Source: CAYPNF01 sp964411985
GTDB lineage: Bacteria; Verrucomicrobiota; Verrucomicrobiia; Limisphaerales; J093
NCBI GenBank assembly: GCA_964411985.1
Contig: CAYPNF010000017.1
Span: 75,193 to 139,192, forward strand
Direction: 5' to 3'
DNA length: 64,000 bases
The notes under the pieces are model-generated. The model was not told the DNA's origin and did not search any database. It was given only the letters and a program-made list of their open reading frames with translations. Of the stretch, positions 36,601 through 45,800 are shown piece after piece; position 1 is the first letter of the stretch, and each line of letters starts with the position of its first letter. A program made the position numbers and the translations under genes.

Positions 36601-37592
36601 AATCCCGGCAGGGACGCGCCCAGGGGCCGCAATACAACTACCTGGCCAAGGCCTGGGCCAAGGCGGGCAGCCCGATCGTGAAGAGCGGCAATGACACGGC
36701 GGTGGTGGATGAGATCACCGTCAATGCCGTCGGTCCGATGCCCGGTGGGCAGGATGCGATGGTGGTGATCTACCCGCACGAGGCAAATGAAACGGCGGCC
36801 AAGTCCGAGAGCCTGGCCGACGGCGTGGCGCGCATCACCACATCCCGAGGCACGGACTACGTCTTTGCCAAACCCGACGGCATCACCTTCAAGAACGATG
36901 AGGTGAGCTTCAGCGGCACAGCGGGCGCGGTCCGCGTGTTGGGCAATGAAGTGCACCTGGTCGTCGCCGAAGGCGCCGGCACGGTCAGCTACCAAGGCTA
37001 CTCGCTGAAGGCGGGCCAGCCGGGGACGAAGGTCGTGCCCTTGGCTGACATTGCCAAGGGTGGCACGGTTGAGGTTCCCGCACCGAAGTACACCATCGCC
37101 TTCGCGCTGGATGAGCAGGCAGGAAAGATCGAGCCGGTGGCTCCCGGCGTGCGGAAGCAGACGCTGGCCAATGGCGTGGCGTATGAGTTCAACAGCGAAC
37201 AACTGCTGAACTTCCAGCAAGACCAGATGGTCTTCGTCGGGCGGCGCGGCGGGATCGTGGTGGACCAGGCCGCCAGGACGACGCGGTTGGTAATGCTGGA
37301 TGGAACGACGATCGGGCACGGCACGGCGAAGGCGGACGTGGCGTCCGGCCCGTACGACCTGACGTTCCACCACGACAAGGTCGTGGGTGTTAGTGAAGGC
37401 CCAGGTCGGTTTGTGAACATCACCCAGCCGGAAGGTATCGTAATGATGCCGACCGTGACGTCCAAGGGGATCAGCAACGCGCCGGGCACGCGCGGCCGCA
37501 TCGCGGTGGTTCCCCTGCTGGACAGCCACTACGAGTTTACGCTGGAGAACCTGAAACAGCCGGCGGTCTTCCGGAGTTGGCAGTTGTGGTAA
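33621..37592 (+). CDS. heparinase II/III-family-like polysaccharide lyase
   Basis: 1323 residues with a hydrophobic signal segment (VFSALLAVTGVGVVSAA), starting 14 bp after the previous stop. The N-terminal ~430 residues are beta-rich. Residues ~540-730 are an alpha-helical toroid (INRFFALTFAAMVIPDHPLARTWMDVSADY). Residues ~735-960 carry the heparinase II/III pattern: GEQQHDNGF, SHSDANQGDYIIYAKGVPL, HRHYFSDSVDYLKG, RQVVFLRDK, YFVFRD. Long beta-rich C-terminal domains follow. The family cleaves acidic polysaccharides (glycosaminoglycans, alginate, ulvan-like) by beta-elimination. The exact substrate cannot be read; the linked GH28-like enzyme suggests a uronic-acid-rich glycan. Confidence 0.7.
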   Translation: MFLHIVKRRNSSCVKFTQGVFSALLAVTGVGVVSAASLATFECQEIMGRDWARTLVTYPVEFKPGQARPEEVRLVDAQGREQDCQFWRVKLHSDGSIASGRVSLYAALPTGGHYRYTLETGKPAPTSDAPKATVERDVLTLDNGLVALRLPAGARKFTGQPLAFVQDRATAVANLGGLDKAGLAFGPIAGMRLADGRWVGGSYFTTESIEAVRFRQHYRPDAPDAEIEQAAFKAAPKVVAYHGRITEQGPLFIEAVSRFEFDNGGFYQLTAQVRSGDPAVRVDELMDLKANCPPEHPLYVAMVLQDGKQSWRPDVVLTGPNGKQKHAPVEAVLKDHGFTSQFGSLPLKYDADRANNGNVVAHYPWEEKNLHYLGVVNTEQLKASKTAPFLGIMPLHAGAWRGSHWVFPPKQPHLYQELLSWKDGSLEMRWTIRAQPHSQDVLHTGEFDPEFGLAGVRRFWALIGGPFQYHDTLWPMRAYEGYVNLDQYKDWTLAWSPETQEGLKQPVTNTDAPPVSSFHAALLGDDRDKPWYAHYRQAENMKWAVAMRRTLADTSIPAARRGQLKAQMAAFSYLMADPDFNARGSLSHLGNPNMPINRFFALTFAAMVIPDHPLARTWMDVSADYVRYKGGMNIAPGGAWSELISYYGASAPTLVHGAVATEWLGRLDPKIATLVAGPVDFTLKIITPPDPRFGVRLVPGFGHEGNLMFNQWTPAAALIQKSNPELAAAFVWAWDQQGRPGEQQHDNGFTELTGSQVTGLLPQATPEVLGRALSSAWIPGFGAVLRSGGADPKATYLGYRQGYLASHSDANQGDYIIYAKGVPLTMMSVFGYAMRQQPEFVKLYNEFGWHSNVRFGKQTDDGGWPGGGDSSGVHRHYFSDSVDYLKGIGEYSAQYLKPGDATARDLSASDAVRWTRQVVFLRDKEVNGPNYFVFRDSYRSLHGDPSKLPQTWWYQRTLGRKDQVKAGGTGFDYTSQWGPNMSVRFLQPNQVKVESRQGRAQGPQYNYLAKAWAKAGSPIVKSGNDTAVVDEITVNAVGPMPGGQDAMVVIYPHEANETAAKSESLADGVARITTSRGTDYVFAKPDGITFKNDEVSFSGTAGAVRVLGNEVHLVVAEGAGTVSYQGYSLKAGQPGTKVVPLADIAKGGTVEVPAPKYTIAFALDEQAGKIEPVAPGVRKQTLANGVAYEFNSEQLLNFQQDQMVFVGRRGGIVVDQAARTTRLVMLDGTTIGHGTAKADVASGPYDLTFHHDKVVGVSEGPGRFVNITQPEGIVMMPTVTSKGISNAPGTRGRIAVVPLLDSHYEFTLENLKQPAVFRSWQLW

Positions 37593-37615
37593 ACCCATCC
37601 TTTAACTGTCTGATC

Positions 37616-40600
37616 ATGCAAACACATCCATTCATCTCGTCTGCGATGTTCTTCCGGCTCGTTCTCCTTTCGGCGTTTTTGCTCCTGTCGGCTGTGGGCA
37701 ACCCAGCCACCGAACCCAAGCCGGCTATCCTTCTTTGGGGAGCGGATGTTGCCCGGCTGCAACCCGAGTTTGGCCGCTTCTTAAATGCGCAAGGCTTCGA
37801 GGTGCAATGGGGCGAACCAACGCCCGAGCGGCTCAAGACTGTCAACGCCCTGGTGCTCATCCGCGCCCGCGCGGAGCGTCATTTGCCGCAGGTCATGGAC
37901 TTCGTCAAACGCGGTGGCGGGCTATGGGTCGAACCAGAAATCGGCCAGTCCGCGGCGTTGGAACTGAAGCAGCAATACGATCTGATGGATGCTATCGAGG
38001 TCGCATTCTATCCGGAGTCCCTGATAGACCAATCCAATGCTTACGGGCCGTTGGGAGTGAATTACTCCCACACGTCTCAGATTGCCCAGGGGCCGGTGTC
38101 CGAAGGCGTATCCAGTGTTTGGTATCCCGTGGGCGAGCCCGGCGGCAACGTCGGCACGATTCCACTGGGATTGGGCGAGGGATGGCAGGCCGTCGTGACC
38201 GCCGATGCAAGCGCCAAGGTCAAGATCGTCAGCGGTGGCGGCGGCGTACCTCCGGAGCGCCATCGCTCGCAGCCGCCATCAACCTTGCCATTGTTCGCGA
38301 TTCGCCAGTGGGATTCGGGCCGCCTGGCGATCTGCGGTATCAACTCGTCGTTTCTCTTCGCCTCCGGATTCAGTCCGGCGTTGGGCCGGGCGACGTTGGA
38401 CGCCGGGATGGATGGGAAACCAAGCCATGTTGGGAAACTCCTGGTCAACACGCTTCGTTGGCTCACCGAACCGACGTTGGGCAAACCCGGATTCGGCGGG
38501 GCAAAAACCGATCCCCAGCTCTTGCGCGAATCCAATCTCGCCGAGGATCTGCCTCCGCGCGACTGGAGCAAGGCCGAGTTCCCGCCCGCCAAACCCAACT
38601 GGCATGGCGTGGTTGGCGCACGGACGACGCGCACCACCGGCAAAGCCTCGGCAGCCGAGTTCGCGGCTGCGGCGAGGGAGGCGGGATTGCACTTCATCGT
38701 TTTCCTCGAAGAGTTCTCGATGCTGACCCGGGACGACTTTGAATCCCTGCGCGCCGAATGTGCGATGCTGTCCGACGACAAGTTCCAAGCCTACCCCGGT
38801 TTCACCATCCAGGATGTCTTTGGCAATCACTACTTCGTCTGCGGCCCCAAAACGGTCTGGCCGGAGAAGGACCTCCTCGATGCGGAGGGCAAGCGCTTCA
38901 CGGATGTCTTTCAAGGAATGAACCCGAAGTCGACGGGTACCTTGGGAGCCGTGCTGCTGGAATACTGGTTGAAGCGCGGCGAGTTCATCCTCGGCACCTA
39001 TCTGCACAAGCGCAATCCGCTTCCCTATTACGATTTCCGCGCCTATGATTCCATGGCGGTGGTGACCCAGCAGAACGGCGAAACCTTGGAATCCTTGGAG
39101 GAAAACCTCCCGACCCACAAGCACCTCGTCAACCGCGGCGAGTGCTTGCGCGTGTTTGCACTGACCTTCATGGACTCGCCCGGCGACCTGAAGAGGGTCG
39201 GTGACGGCACCTATTATCACATGGCGATCGAGACGGACCGTCTCGAAAACCTGGAGCACGCATTTCGCTCCATCAACTCGCGCATGACCATGTCGCCGTA
39301 CAACTACACCACTCAGGTCACGCGCGGCCCGGTGGTCGAAGAATGGCGCCACTTGGGCGATGGCCTGTGGCGCGATTACCCGGGGTACGAATGGTACCGC
39401 TGGGATTTGTATCAGTGGCGGCTCCGCCTGAGGGTGGCCAGTCCGAAGGGGCTCAAGGAGGTGGCTGTTTACGACGGAGACGAATTGTTCCGGCGCTTTC
39501 TTCCGAACGGCCAGCAGACGTTCGAATGGCAAAGCGACCTGACCCACAATCAGCAGCACAACCTGTTTGTGGTCGCGACCGATGTGGATGGTGCTCAGAC
39601 CGTCACCACGGAGCTTTGGGACCGCATCCATCTATTCGAGGAATACATGTGCTACGACCGGATGAACCAACTCCCGTGGGGCCAAGCACGGTGGGAGGAC
39701 ACTCGCACGCAGGCGCGGATCATCCCGCCAACCCCCGCCACCGCAGTCAAAGGGCCTTGGAGCAGCTACATGGTTTCCAGCCCAGCCGGCCTCTACTCCA
39801 CCGACGCGCGCCTGGGATCGGGGACGGTGTTTGGCTTCGACGGGACCGGCGGTGCCAGCGTGCCTGGTATCTCATTTGCACCTAGAATCGAGAGCGACCA
39901 AGGGATTGAGGCGGCGAACTGGGGGCGCGTACGTTCCGATCGAATCCTTCACTCCGCCGACGTGATGTCAGGCATCGGCTACTTGGACGGCCTCTACATT
40001 GATGAGCAACGCCGGGGCCAGAACCTGACCGTCTGGGAGACCATGATGCCGACCAAGCCCAGCCGGCTGCTCGAAGTCTCCCTCAAACGCACCGCTTTCC
40101 ATCCTCGCACCGCCGGCTTGGGCGCGGCGGAAATCGTGGATCTGGAGGTCACTGCCAAACAAGACCTGAAAGCGACGCGGTTCAGTCTCACTGGAAACAC
40201 TTCCGCTCCTCAGGGCGCCCGAGAAGGCGCAACCCTCAAGACCAAGCCGGAACAACTGCGGGAGATCTGGCTTCGACAGTCTGGGGACTATGCGGTCTGG
40301 AGCACGCCCTCAGCCGCTCAAGCGGTCTTCAATCTGGGTGAGCAAGTCGTGGTGTTCCGCACCAACTTGCTCGAGTTGCCCGTGACAGAGGTCCGTGCGG
40401 GGCAGAAGTTCTCTGTCAAGTTGCTCGTCATCGGCGTACCCTTTACCGTCAGCCAGGACGCGGGATGGGTGGAAGACCTGCGCGCGCGCCTAGGATTGGA
40501 TGATAGCAAGGCGGCGGGTTATCGGCTCGAAACCAAGGCCGGGACGGTAGCCTCGCGGGCTTACTCATTGACGGTGGACGCTCAAGGCCGTGGGTTTTGG

Positions 40601-40996
40601 GGCACCCTGGCACCTGAAAAGCCTTATCCCGTGTCCATGCCCATCCAGGTCGCCCACCTCAACCCGCGTTGGTCGGTCTTCTTTGCCGATCTCAAAACCG
40701 GCCAACGCCGTCCTTTGGGAGTTTCCACCGAGGGTGATTCCTGGGTGGCCTATGACTTTGGCTCTTCCGCCCGCGAGATCTTCATCGGTCACCCGTTTGT
40801 TTGCGACCGTCCTGAGGTGTCGCTTACGGTCGCGCAGACAGGAGCCGAGAGCTTCCAGATCGAAGCCCATAACCCCACCGACCTGGCCATTCAAACCACT
40901 ATCGCGGCAAATGCCGACGCAGGCATGAAGGTGGCAACCCAGCAAATCCACTTGTCGGCCGGCAGTTCAAAAGTGATTGTCGTGGAATCGCGATGA
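37616..40996 (+). CDS. large secreted protein with a GATase-like N-terminus and PHP-like middle
   Basis: 1126 residues from ATG 37616; a start at 37646 would trim ten residues, and both lead into the signal segment FFRLVLLSAFLLLSAVG. Residues ~25-300 match the glutamine-amidotransferase-like fold (PAILLWGADVARL, NALVLIRARAE, MDFVKRGGGLWVEPE). Residues ~330-470 resemble a PHP domain: NWHGVVGART, AREAGLHFIVFLEEF, YPGFTIQDVFGNHYFVCG. The rest is beta-rich and not recognised (HNQQHNLFVVATDVDG, GSSAREIFIGHPFV). It follows the lyase gene by 23 bp and closes the operon. Metal-dependent hydrolysis is possible but the histidine set of true PHP enzymes is incomplete to my eye. Confidence 0.5.
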   Translation: MQTHPFISSAMFFRLVLLSAFLLLSAVGNPATEPKPAILLWGADVARLQPEFGRFLNAQGFEVQWGEPTPERLKTVNALVLIRARAERHLPQVMDFVKRGGGLWVEPEIGQSAALELKQQYDLMDAIEVAFYPESLIDQSNAYGPLGVNYSHTSQIAQGPVSEGVSSVWYPVGEPGGNVGTIPLGLGEGWQAVVTADASAKVKIVSGGGGVPPERHRSQPPSTLPLFAIRQWDSGRLAICGINSSFLFASGFSPALGRATLDAGMDGKPSHVGKLLVNTLRWLTEPTLGKPGFGGAKTDPQLLRESNLAEDLPPRDWSKAEFPPAKPNWHGVVGARTTRTTGKASAAEFAAAAREAGLHFIVFLEEFSMLTRDDFESLRAECAMLSDDKFQAYPGFTIQDVFGNHYFVCGPKTVWPEKDLLDAEGKRFTDVFQGMNPKSTGTLGAVLLEYWLKRGEFILGTYLHKRNPLPYYDFRAYDSMAVVTQQNGETLESLEENLPTHKHLVNRGECLRVFALTFMDSPGDLKRVGDGTYYHMAIETDRLENLEHAFRSINSRMTMSPYNYTTQVTRGPVVEEWRHLGDGLWRDYPGYEWYRWDLYQWRLRLRVASPKGLKEVAVYDGDELFRRFLPNGQQTFEWQSDLTHNQQHNLFVVATDVDGAQTVTTELWDRIHLFEEYMCYDRMNQLPWGQARWEDTRTQARIIPPTPATAVKGPWSSYMVSSPAGLYSTDARLGSGTVFGFDGTGGASVPGISFAPRIESDQGIEAANWGRVRSDRILHSADVMSGIGYLDGLYIDEQRRGQNLTVWETMMPTKPSRLLEVSLKRTAFHPRTAGLGAAEIVDLEVTAKQDLKATRFSLTGNTSAPQGAREGATLKTKPEQLREIWLRQSGDYAVWSTPSAAQAVFNLGEQVVVFRTNLLELPVTEVRAGQKFSVKLLVIGVPFTVSQDAGWVEDLRARLGLDDSKAAGYRLETKAGTVASRAYSLTVDAQGRGFWGTLAPEKPYPVSMPIQVAHLNPRWSVFFADLKTGQRRPLGVSTEGDSWVAYDFGSSAREIFIGHPFVCDRPEVSLTVAQTGAESFQIEAHNPTDLAIQTTIAANADAGMKVATQQIHLSAGSSKVIVVESR

Positions 40997-41035
40997 ATCT
41001 GAAGCCAGTGGAAAAGAGCTGGTGGGGCAGAACTC

Positions 41036-41216
41036 GGAACCACGCACGCCCCTCTCAAAGGCCAGACGGTCTTCTTGGCCAACACCGTGACTGGTGGAGG
41101 CAACGAGTACCTCATCGGCGTCTTTGCCTCGGAAACTGACGCCTGGCTGGCCTCCCAACGCGGATTGAACCAACGCCGCGCCTCAGCAATTCCGGCAGGC
41201 GACGCTCACTGAAAGC
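41036..41216 (+). pseudogene. coding-like fragment of unknown origin
   Basis: One plus frame reads THAPLKGQTVFLANTV then GGGNEYLIGVFASETDAWLA and reaches a stop near 41216. The composition is protein-like but no start or upstream domain is present. It is probably the tail of a lost gene that followed the operon. The parent family is not recognised. Confidence 0.3.
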
Positions 41217-41247
41217 ATGAATACCCAGGGGCTCGGAGGGATCTACC
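41177..41247 (-). pseudogene. fragment of a recombinase-associated HTH gene
   Basis: The minus frame reads EPLGIHAFSERRLPELL, matching the tail EPLDIHAFSERRLRELL of the gene at 23211-23573. At the DNA level, 41177-41244 and 23282-23349 are about 84 percent identical by eye. Both flanks are unrelated, so only this segment survives. Confidence 0.7.
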
Positions 41248-41302
41248 TTCCAGCGGGGAACGCACCTAGCCAAGGACGCGACCTCTTCATCGAATGGAAA
41301 GC

Positions 41303-42781
41303 TCAGCCCACGAGATCGCGTTCGATCTGTTCGAGAGAACGTCCCTTCGTCTCGGGCACAAAGACCCGGATGAAGACCCATCCCACCGCACAGATCGCCG
41401 CGTAGATCCAGAACGTGTTTCCGGTTCCAATGTTCCTTTCCAGGATCGGGAAGGTGTAGGTCAGAATGAAGCACGCAATCCAGAGTGCGGAGACGGCGAC
41501 GGAGATAGCGGTGCCACGAATGCGATTCGGGAAAATCTCGGAGATCAGGACCCATGTGACGGGGGCAAGCGACATCCCATAGCAGCCGATCGCGGCTAGG
41601 GAAAACACGAGCACGGCAAGCCCCTTGAGCTTCAGCATGTAGGCAAGGCCGATGAGCAGGTGGGAGAGGGCGATTCCAGCACAACCGTACAGCATCAGAC
41701 TTCGTCTTCCCCAATGATCGACGGTGGCCAGGGCGACAAACGTAAAGACCATGTTCACCACCCCCGTGATCACGATGAACATGAGGATGGTGTTCACCCC
41801 AAAGCCCGCGTTCTTGAAGATGTTTTCGGCGTAGTTGAAAAGAACATTGATCCCGCTCCATTGCTGCAGGACGGCCAACGCACAGCCAATCAGGAGGATC
41901 TTCATGAGGCGCGGCTCCAGAAGGTCGGAAAGGCGAACGTGAGCCACCTCCTCCGCGGCGATGGTGTTGCGGATGTTCCCTGTCTCCTGGGTGGCATAGG
42001 CAGCACCTCCGATCCGGGCAAGGACCCTCTCGGCAAGGTCGTTCTGGCCATTCTTCACCAACCAGCGTGGGCTTTCAGGCACGAACAGAGCGGAGAAGAA
42101 GAAGAGGGCGGAGGGAAAGGCAACCACCGTAAACATCCAGCGCCAGCCCTGTTGTCCGTTCCAGGATGCAGCAATCATCTCCGGCGTGGCACCGTCCGGG
42201 ACGCGTTGAGCAATCACCATGTTCAACAACTGCGCGGCGAGAATCCCGAACACGATAGTGAGCTGGTTCAGGGTAACGAGCCGACCTCGCAGATGGGCCG
42301 GAGCTACCTCGGCGATGTAGAGCGGGGAAAGGTTGGAGGCCATGCCGATGGCAACCCCGCCCAGGATGCGCCAAACCACGAATAGGTTGAAGCTACCCGC
42401 CCAACCGGTCAGCAGAGAGGTGGCGCCGAACAGGAAAGCCGAAAACACTAACAACCGTTTGCGCCCAAACTTGTCGCTAAGTCCGCCCGCCACCAGCGAA
42501 CCCAGAAGACACCCCAGCAGAGCGCAGCTGTTGGCCCATCCGCTCAGAGCCTCCGGCGTCACCAAGCCCAGTATACGAGCCAAGCCGTTGCTGCTCCATT
42601 GCTGAGCGATCCCCGCGAGGTTGAAGTAGGGCTCGAAGAAGGGCTTGGCGCCACCGATGACCACCCAGTCCCAGCCGAAGAGCAATCCTCCCAGAGCGGC
42701 CACGACCGAGATGAGCCAGATATAGCCAAGGTTGTACTCGGCCCGGGGGCCGCCAGATTCGGTTTTGCCTGCGATGACCAT
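41303..42781 (-). CDS. MFS sugar porter (sugar:H+ symporter)
   Basis: 492 residues, twelve predicted membrane helices, starting MVIAGKTESGG. It has the MFS sugar-transporter family signatures: GLLFGWDWVVIGGAK in the first helix, RLSDKFGRKRLL-type loop as GGLSDKFGRKRLL, YIAEVAPAHLRGRL, PESPRWLVKNGQ, and PETKGRSLEQIE at the end. This fits the XylE/GalP group that imports hexoses or pentoses with a proton across the inner membrane. It is divergent from the operon by one decayed segment and runs with the DUF5107 gene. Substrate cannot be assigned from sequence; sugars released by the neighbouring enzymes are the natural guess. Confidence 0.9.
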   Translation of the reverse strand: MVIAGKTESGGPRAEYNLGYIWLISVVAALGGLLFGWDWVVIGGAKPFFEPYFNLAGIAQQWSSNGLARILGLVTPEALSGWANSCALLGCLLGSLVAGGLSDKFGRKRLLVFSAFLFGATSLLTGWAGSFNLFVVWRILGGVAIGMASNLSPLYIAEVAPAHLRGRLVTLNQLTIVFGILAAQLLNMVIAQRVPDGATPEMIAASWNGQQGWRWMFTVVAFPSALFFFSALFVPESPRWLVKNGQNDLAERVLARIGGAAYATQETGNIRNTIAAEEVAHVRLSDLLEPRLMKILLIGCALAVLQQWSGINVLFNYAENIFKNAGFGVNTILMFIVITGVVNMVFTFVALATVDHWGRRSLMLYGCAGIALSHLLIGLAYMLKLKGLAVLVFSLAAIGCYGMSLAPVTWVLISEIFPNRIRGTAISVAVSALWIACFILTYTFPILERNIGTGNTFWIYAAICAVGWVFIRVFVPETKGRSLEQIERDLVG

Positions 42782-42875
42782 GGTAACGGTGAATGGTTCT
42801 GTCAGTTGCTGATGGAGTTAGTTAGCCACAATCCGCGATGGAAGCACAGCAAAGAAAAGCGACCCCCCCGAGTCT

Positions 42876-45800
42876 TCACGGGTCCAGGCCCATCTCTTTC
42901 GCCAGATCCGCCGCCAGGGCATGATTCGGATCCCGTTTCAAGACCTTCCGCAACAAGGAGGCAGCGCGCTTGGGTTGTCCCAGACCACGGTAGGCCTGGG
43001 CTTGAAGGAACAGGGCCCGAGTTTCCTGCCGCGTTTGGAGATCGTCCTCGAACAACAGCATCGTTGGGAGCGAGGTGGCAAAGTAGTCGATCTTGGCAGG
43101 AAGTCTCTCAAGAGCCTGCCCGTGGTGAAGCAGACTCTTAAAGAGTCCACGCGCCGCAGCGGCTTTTCCCAAACGGATTTGGGCCATGGCGGTGAAATAG
43201 GTCATTTCCGAAAAGGACCGCACCGTCATGTCCTGGAAATCGCCACGAAAGCTAGCGGCCGTGGTCCACCATTTGCGGGCGGAGACCGTGTCTTTCTCCG
43301 CGAAGCAGGCTTCGCCGAGCCAATAGTGGATATCGCTGGCGTTGGCGAGGAGATGACGGGTTTCACCCAAGTTCAGAGGCGGCGTGAGTGCTGCTTCAAA
43401 ACACTTCCTGGCTCCGGTCGCGTCGCCCTGTGTAAGCCTGGCCCGCCCAAGCAGAAGCTGAGCGCGTGCGAATTGCCCCAGAGCCATCCCCTCCCCTCCT
43501 TCCCAAGGCTGAAACTGGCGCGACTCCAATAACTCGAGCGCGCGGCCAGGTTGCCCGGTCTGATTGAGCAAACTACAAAACTCGAGGGTGAGATCGTCCC
43601 GCTTCGACACTTCTGGGCCACAGTCCTCCAGAGTCTTGAGTCGTCGCTTCGGATTCACTCCCAGTCGTTTCCAAAGTTGATCCCGCTCGTAGAGCAGCCG
43701 GGCATCGTCGGGGTTCACTTTCACCGCGCGATCGTAGGCCTGACACGCCTTGCGGGGTTGGTTCCGAATATTGAAGTAACCGATCCCTAGGTTGCGCCAG
43801 GCCACCGAATACTGCGGGTCAAACGACACGCTGATCTCCCATTCGCGGACGGCCTCCTGGTGGCGGCGCCGATCATAGAGCCAGTTAGCTAGGTAATAGT
43901 GTCCGCGGGCATCCCGAGGATTTGCGGCAATGGCGGCCCCGAGGAGGTATCCTTCCTCCAAGCGAGCCGGAAAACAATAGTCTGGAAGGGCTTTAGCCGC
44001 TTTTGCTGCTTCCTGGTGTACCCTGATAGTCTTGCCTTGTACCCGGAGAAGGTGAGCTCGGTAATAATGGGTCAAAGGTAGAGTGCCAGATCCAGGCTCA
44101 GGGGTGGCGCGTTCGAGCAATCGCAGAGCTTCTGGAATCAAACCCGCACGGGAAAGATCCAACACCAGATCCAGCAACGTCTGCGTGTCGCAGGCTACGG
44201 CACCGTCCCTCAGGTACCTGGCCCACCAATCCAGAGGGTCCAGAGCCAATGTCGCTTTCAGAGCATCCGCTGCTTCGTCGCCCCGGCCCAACCGACGCAG
44301 AACCATGACCCGAAGATCGCGCGCCTTCAGGTTGTCGGTGTTGAGGCGTAAGGATTGGTCCAGATGCTGCAAAGCTCTCGGCCAATCCCGCCGCTGGCAA
44401 TCCATCTCGGCCAAGGCGTGGTATCCGGAAGCTTGCCAAGCGTGGTCCCAAACCGCCTTGTAGAAAGCAGCGTAAGCTTCTTCGAAAAGCTGCGAACCGT
44501 TGCGCGGAGTCGCGGCAGCCTTCGCCGGAACTCCAGCCGCCAGCACTTCCATCTGGAACCGGAGACAGAGCCCGAGGTTGTAGTAGGGCTCACAGTCGCG
44601 AGGGTTCGGGTTGCGCCTCGTCAACCGCTCGATCGCCAGGCGAAAGTGGCCCTCCGCCTCTCCGAACTCTCCACGCCTCAGATGCCACAGACCCATCGCA
44701 TTGTTGCAGCGAGCATCACCGGGATCCCGCCTCAACGCCTCTCTCCAATAGGCCGTGGGGCAACGGGTCGCATGCCGATACTGCTCCAGGTGCAGGCCGG
44801 TCACGTAGAGTTCATCCGCGCTCACCATGTCCGCAGGCGCAGCTGGCTCTGTTGCGGGAGGCGGCACGGTCCCTTTGGCGGCCGCGCACCCCGTCCAAGC
44901 GATGACCTCTCGACCGGACTGGTCCAACACCCTCAGAGTCGTACCTTCAAGTTTCCAGACCCGCTTCGCCTGCTTGCTGACGAAAACAAACGGTTTGCCT
45001 GGCTCCAAATCCGCGTCCCACTCCAGGGCGCTACCGGAGCGCTCCAACCGCACCACCGCGCGCGGGAAGACCGAGGAGACGCTCACCCCGATCCGCATTT
45101 CTTTTCGATCCAGATGAAGGCTGAGCGCCGCATCCAAGTTGGCGTGCTGGGTCGGGCCGATCTTCTGGATGGGATACCAATACTGCGTCCAGGTCTTGGT
45201 CTCGCCAGGTTTGAGAAAGGAGAAGTCCGGCTGATTGTCCGTGTACACCCCGGCCATCAATTCGATGTAGGGCCCGTCCGTATCCGTCAGGTTCCGATCC
45301 CAAGCATAGCCGAAATCGTGATTCCCCCACGTCCACTGTTTCTTGCCGGGAGAGATGTGGTGGTTGGCAATGTGGATCAGACCGGCCTGACGAGCGTGAT
45401 CGTATCCGCCAAAGAAGTCCTCCTTCGATCCCATGCACATGTAAGAGGTTGGCACGGGAATGTTCGCATACCAGGAAAGATCGTTGGGGGCGTACCGAAG
45501 AACGTTGCCAGGTAGGATCTGGGAGTGAGGCCGGCAGTGCGCCGGGACAAACTGCGTCGGGTGCTCCAGCTCAGGGACTCCGCCGCGCCCTCGTTTGCCA
45601 TAGTCCACCCCATAATAATGGCCCTGGCAAAGCGGGTATTCGCTCACCGCACGTTTGGCATGGTCGGCCACATACCAGACGTCCGGCGGGAAAAAGGATT
45701 GGTAGGCTTCGTGGACGCGGGTCGCCACGTTGGCCCACCAGAGGAAACTCTGCACAAACGGTGTCCGGTTGTAGGCCCGCACCTTCAGTTCCACATAGGC

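Noticed and set aside
35376..37598. 740-codon minus-strand frame opposite the lyase gene
   Set aside because: It overlaps a well-supported operon gene with a signal peptide; its residue make-up (runs of H and R) is typical of antisense frames.
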